A DNA stretch of 36,907 nt from an uncultured Rhodospirillaceae bacterium (lineage in GTDB: Bacteria; Pseudomonadota; Alphaproteobacteria; CAAGCB01; CAG-977), in the NCBI GenBank assembly GCA_900553035.1, contig USCC01000007.1, positions 1 to 36,907 of the forward strand, given 5' to 3'. This document shows, one piece after another, positions 33,840 through 36,907 of the stretch (positions within the stretch are counted from its first letter, which is position 1; each line of letters opens with the position of its first letter). The notes under the pieces are model-generated. The model was not told the origin of the DNA. It searched no databases and worked only from the letters and a program-made list of their open reading frames with translations. The translations under genes were made by a program, and so were the position numbers.

Positions 33840-34079
33840 ATGAAAAAATTTATAACACTGACCGCAATCGCTCTGCTGATGGCCATCGGAACGGTGCCGT
33901 CAAACGCATCGGCAAAGGAGTTGAAACAGGGTCTGAAAAACGGGCTGGTGCAGGGATTAAAGGAAGGGACCAAAAACGGATGGGCAGAAGGGCATAAGAA
34001 AGGAGCAAAGAACGGCCTGAAGCAAGGGCTTAAAAAGGGCCTCAAAGAGGGCAAAAAAAACGGCGAAAAGAAAAGTTAG
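33840..34079 (+). CDS. Small secreted cationic protein of GxxxG tetrapeptide repeats
   Basis: A 79-residue protein. Residues 1-26 are a typical signal peptide: KK, a hydrophobic stretch 'FITLTAIALLMAIGTV', and a cleavage site near 'SNASA-KE'. The mature part is twelve consecutive four-residue units with glycine at every fourth position: LKQG, LKNG, LVQG, LKEG, TKNG, WAEG, HKKG, AKNG, LKQG, LKKG, LKEG, KKNG, then EKKS. It is strongly basic. An AAAGGAGG ribosome site precedes the ATG. Similar glycine periodicity occurs in the deca-GX3 region of Yae1/Lto1 and the GxxxG segment of FliH, but neither is a secreted protein. If helical, all glycines line one face. Function unknown; membrane activity is a guess. 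Confidence 0.8.
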   Translation: MKKFITLTAIALLMAIGTVPSNASAKELKQGLKNGLVQGLKEGTKNGWAEGHKKGAKNGLKQGLKKGLKEGKKNGEKKS

Positions 34080-34086
34080 GTAAAAC

Positions 34087-34131
34087 CGCGGAAACCCGCG
34101 ACGAACCGGCAATCCGGAGCGGGTTTCCGCG
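34087..34131 (+). terminator. Terminator of the tetrapeptide-repeat gene
   Basis: A perfect 13-bp inverted repeat (34087-34099 with 34119-34131) follows the stop codon by 7 bp. Only TTT follows the stem, so termination may be incomplete. Confidence 0.6.
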
Positions 34132-34163
34132 TTTCAGAAGCCTCCCGCCGCAAATTATGGCGT

Positions 34164-34191
34164 TTGAGGTTTGAACGCCATGCCCTATAAT
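34164..34191 (+). promoter_or_regulatory. Sigma70-type promoter of the sigma factor-kinase operon
   Basis: TTGAGG (34164-34169) and a perfect TATAAT (34186-34191) are 16 bp apart. A 6-bp inverted repeat GGCGTT / AACGCC (34159-34164 with 34174-34179) overlaps the -35 and could be an operator. Confidence 0.65.
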
Positions 34192-34226
34192 TAACAACGA
34201 TTTTACAGAGTTAAGGATGGCTCGTG

Positions 34227-34814
34227 ATGGAACAGAATCATGAAAATTTAACGTATTGGGGAAAAGTTTTTACGGAACACCGGGCTCATCTGCAAAATCT
34301 GGCGCTCAAAAATCTTAATCCGATTTTATCCCGCCGTCTGTCCGCGGAGGATCTGGTTCAGGAAACGCTTGCTTCGGCCTGCCGGCGGATCGAATATTTC
34401 GAGAAAAATCCCGAAGTTCCGGTTTATTTCAAACTGCGGACTCTTTTGATGCAGACGATTACAGATTATGAACGCCGACACCTGCAGAACCGGAAACGGG
34501 ATGCTTACAAAGAACTTTACGTCGCCAATACTCCGTCTGCGGGCGGGATCAGCTGGGATATGTTCGCGGCCGGCATGACATCGCCGCTGACAAAAATAGC
34601 CCGCGCCGAACGTGCCGAACTTTTACATAAGGCTTTGGAAGCCCTGTCGGAAAACGACCGGCAAATTCTGACCCTTCGTCATTTTGATGAACTTTCCAAT
34701 CTGGAATGCGCCCGGATTTTAAAAGTAGATCCGAAAGCCGCAAGCATCCGGTATGTGAGAGCCCTGGAACATCTGCAAAAAAAATTAATCGAATTCAGCG
34801 AATTCAAACCATGA
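34227..34814 (+). CDS. ECF-like sigma-70 family factor, kinase-linked type
   Basis: A 195-residue RNA polymerase sigma factor with only regions 2 and 4. Region 2 shows 'ILSRRLSAEDLVQETLASACRRIEYF' at about 34-59 and region 4 'LEALSENDRQILTLRHFDELSNLECARILKVDPKAASIRYVRALEHLQKKL' between about 138 and 188, both typical of extracytoplasmic-function sigma factors. No anti-sigma factor gene is adjacent; instead a Ser/Thr kinase follows with a 4-base overlap. That arrangement is the one described for kinase-linked ECF groups, in which phosphorylation replaces an anti-sigma switch. The ATG at 34227 directly follows a GTG at 34224; either could start, with AAGGA upstream. Confidence 0.85.
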   Translation: MEQNHENLTYWGKVFTEHRAHLQNLALKNLNPILSRRLSAEDLVQETLASACRRIEYFEKNPEVPVYFKLRTLLMQTITDYERRHLQNRKRDAYKELYVANTPSAGGISWDMFAAGMTSPLTKIARAERAELLHKALEALSENDRQILTLRHFDELSNLECARILKVDPKAASIRYVRALEHLQKKLIEFSEFKP

Positions 34815-36907
34815 ATGAAATACCTTCTTTTGAAGACCTGATTGAACTGTTTCTGGCGGCCTGCTCGGAAGGACAGGCGCCGGAAATAAAGGACTTCGCC
34901 GCCCGTTACCCGGCATATGAAAGCCGGCTGAGAGAAATTCTGCCTCTTCTTGTGGAAATGGAAGCCCTTGGAAAAAGCCGCAGGGGAAACATACCGGAAA
35001 CCGTTCCATTCCCGGATATGCCTGGCGATGAGTTCCGTCTGCTGGAAAAAATCGGGGACGGCGGTATGGGAACCGTTTTCAAAGCGCTTCAGATTCCGCT
35101 GAACAGATATGTCGCCGTCAAACTGCTGTCTCCTTCACTGATAACGGACGCACAGCAGCGCGGCCTGTTTGAACAGGAAGCCCGCGTCATTGCAATGCTT
35201 CATCATCCGAATATCGTAAAAGTATTCAACGCGGGCAGTCGCCGGGATTACTGTTATTACGCCATGGAACTGATCGACGGCCGAGGGCTGGACTCGTACC
35301 ATTTCAAAGACGTGCGGGAAATTGCCCTCATCGGAGTTCAGGCCGCAAAAGCGCTGGCATATGCCCACAGCTGCAATGTGATGCACCGGGACATAAAACC
35401 CGCCAATCTGCTGCTTGATTCGGAACATACCGTCCACGTCAGCGATTTCGGACTGGCCTTTATTCTGAAAAACCGCAATGAACTGGTGGAAAATGTCGAA
35501 ACGCAAAGCGGGACATTGCGTTACATGGCGCCGGAAAGGCTGTCACAGGGCATCACCTCCTTTCTGAGCGACCAGTATTCGCTGGGGGCGACCCTTTATG
35601 AACTGGCGGCGCAGACACCCCTGTTTCCGGAGCAAAATCCAAAAGCATTGCGGGAAAGAATCTGCCGCGAACCCGTCCCACCTCTTCCTCGCGCCGATCC
35701 CGATTTCGCGGCAATCCTCGGCAAAAGCCTTTCCTTCAATCCCGCGGATCGCTATGAAAATATGGAGGCTTTTGCGGAAGACCTGCAACGTTTTCTGAAT
35801 CACGAACCCGTCAGCGCACGCCCGGTTTCGGCTTTCAGACGCCTGGTTTTATGGATGAAACGAAAGCCGGCCCTGGCCGCGCTGAGCTTCGCCTCCGTCT
35901 TTTTCGCCCTGGCTTTGCTGGCGGCTCTGATCATCGGTTATTGGCGCACGGCCTCTGCCCTGAAACGGGCGGAACAGAATGCCGCCGTTGCCGATATGAC
36001 CTTATCGGGCATTTTTTCCTACGTGGAAAACCAGCCGCCTTCGGTCACCGGCACAGAACTGCTTTCGGCTCTGATGCCGTATTATCAAAGGATTGCCGCG
36101 CAACGCCAGCTGTCCGGAGAACGAATTGCCCAAGCCAATAACATTATCGGGACAGCCGCGCTTCGTGCGGGGAATTCCTCTCTTGCGGAAACTGCTTTCC
36201 GGCGTCTGGCGGAACTGCGCCCGGACGCCTATCCCTTAAATCAGCTTTCCGAAGCCCTGCGCGAACAGGGAAAAAACCGTGAAGCCGATGAAATTTCCCG
36301 ACAGGTCATAAGCCGCTTTGCCGATTCCGAAAAAGCCGGCGATCGCTTCGAAGCGGTACGGGCTTTCAAGGCGCTTGCGGCGGAACCGGACGGAGAGGAA
36401 CTGAGAAGAGCCTTTCAGATTTCCAAATCCCTTTTGCGGACAAACCCGGAAAATCCGGAATACCGTTTTCAGTTCGCAACAATCCTCGGCAACAATCCCG
36501 GGCGGTTTCATCCGGCCCGGATTGCAGGCGTTGAACCCAACGCGGTTGTCCTGCTCAAAGAACTGACCGAGACATCTCCCGACCGCCCGGAATATGGATT
36601 GGCGCTGGTTGACTTAATGCGCCGGAGACTTCGTTACGCACGGAATTTTGAACAGCGGGACTGGAATGAACTTGCCGCTGTACTCAGTCTTTCAGACAGG
36701 CTCCTCGGGCGCTGGCCGAGTGACCCGAAGGTCATTTCCGCCGTCACCCGCCTGCGGGAAACCCATGCCGATGTTCTGCGCCGGAACGGGGACAGAACGG
36801 GGGCCAGACGTGAAAACGAACACCTGCTCGGTTTTATGGAAATTCTGTTTCATCATCCGGATACACCGGATCCGGCAAAAGAAGGGCTGATCCGTCTGCA
36901 GCTCCAG
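34811..36907 (+). CDS. Hanks-type Ser/Thr protein kinase with membrane anchor (3' end outside window)
   Basis: The frame runs open from ATG 34811 to the window end: 699 codons without stop. Its ATG overlaps the sigma factor TGA (ATGA). Residues 1-70 are a helical leader with 'FAARYPAYESRLREILPLL', common before kinases of this group. The kinase domain (about 75-330) is complete: glycine loop IGDGGMGTV at 81-89, Lys104, Glu123, HRDIKPAN at 192-199, DFG at 212-214 and APE at 240-242. A membrane helix at about 354-377 follows, then a long helical, Ala/Arg/Leu-rich repeat region (380 onward) that looks TPR-like. The catalytic residues are all present, so it should be active, probably phosphorylating the adjacent sigma factor. 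Confidence 0.9.
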   Translation, partial: MNEIPSFEDLIELFLAACSEGQAPEIKDFAARYPAYESRLREILPLLVEMEALGKSRRGNIPETVPFPDMPGDEFRLLEKIGDGGMGTVFKALQIPLNRYVAVKLLSPSLITDAQQRGLFEQEARVIAMLHHPNIVKVFNAGSRRDYCYYAMELIDGRGLDSYHFKDVREIALIGVQAAKALAYAHSCNVMHRDIKPANLLLDSEHTVHVSDFGLAFILKNRNELVENVETQSGTLRYMAPERLSQGITSFLSDQYSLGATLYELAAQTPLFPEQNPKALRERICREPVPPLPRADPDFAAILGKSLSFNPADRYENMEAFAEDLQRFLNHEPVSARPVSAFRRLVLWMKRKPALAALSFASVFFALALLAALIIGYWRTASALKRAEQNAAVADMTLSGIFSYVENQPPSVTGTELLSALMPYYQRIAAQRQLSGERIAQANNIIGTAALRAGNSSLAETAFRRLAELRPDAYPLNQLSEALREQGKNREADEISRQVISRFADSEKAGDRFEAVRAFKALAAEPDGEELRRAFQISKSLLRTNPENPEYRFQFATILGNNPGRFHPARIAGVEPNAVVLLKELTETSPDRPEYGLALVDLMRRRLRYARNFEQRDWNELAAVLSLSDRLLGRWPSDPKVISAVTRLRETHADVLRRNGDRTGARRENEHLLGFMEILFHHPDTPDPAKEGLIRLQLQ

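Noticed and set aside
1..36907. CRISPR array or rRNA operon
   Set aside because: No regularly spaced repeat-spacer pattern and no rRNA-like sequence seen on either strand.

Overview
The window looks like the chromosome of an uncultured, anaerobic or microaerophilic, probably host-associated Alphaproteobacterium. MotA/MotB, TldD, LepA, the MarC and DedA proteins and the promoter style all fit that class, and the very cysteine-rich secreted-type protein at the left edge resembles proteins seen in uncultured gut alphaproteobacterial genomes. The taxonomic placement is inference from protein character only. The two ends of the window cut through genes: the cysteine-rich protein on the left and a Ser/Thr kinase on the right.

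Layout. (1) 1-14590 is mostly ordinary chromosome: a CMP-sugar synthetase, a flippase-like membrane protein, a PEGA lipoprotein, the stator pair motA-motB, tldD, a decayed IS200 transposase, a leucine-rich-repeat protein, a YqhD-type alcohol dehydrogenase, a DedA protein, a Ca2+-type P-ATPase and a zinc-dependent phospholipase C-like protein. (2) 14690-18030 is a degraded, AT-rich mobile region next to tRNA-Gln. It holds a broken acetyltransferase, the C-terminal tail of a serine recombinase, a CoiA-like gene bracketed by 15-bp direct repeats, a truncated DUF3768 gene and a possible HEPN-like remnant. (3) 18030-22139 is chromosomal: tRNA-Gln, marC, lepA, a small membrane protein and tRNA-Ser. 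(4) 22140-33456 is an accessory island starting directly after tRNA-Ser. It holds a six-gene redox/nitrosative-stress operon (ferredoxin, hcp, CoA-disulfide reductase-rhodanese, DUF488, cupin, flavoprotein disulfide reductase) with a divergent Crp/Fnr-type regulator. Behind this lies a scar where a truncated serine recombinase, a P2-type tail gene fragment and a type III restriction enzyme fragment abut, followed by a Fic gene and a membrane-anchored rhodanese. (5) 33457-36907 carries a small secreted protein built of perfect four-residue glycine repeats, then an ECF-like sigma factor translationally coupled to a Hanks-type Ser/Thr kinase, a pairing best known from Planctomycetes.

How the genes work together. 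The hcp operon and its regulator form a coherent module: a 14-bp palindrome in the 85-bp divergent region overlaps the -35 of the operon promoter and lies just downstream of the regulator's own promoter start. The sigma factor and kinase share an ATGA stop/start and one strong promoter, so they probably form one signalling unit. The most novel-looking signals are the GxxxG tetrapeptide-repeat protein, five tandem 11-bp repeats directly upstream of fic, and the 15-bp-repeat-bounded single-gene cassette.
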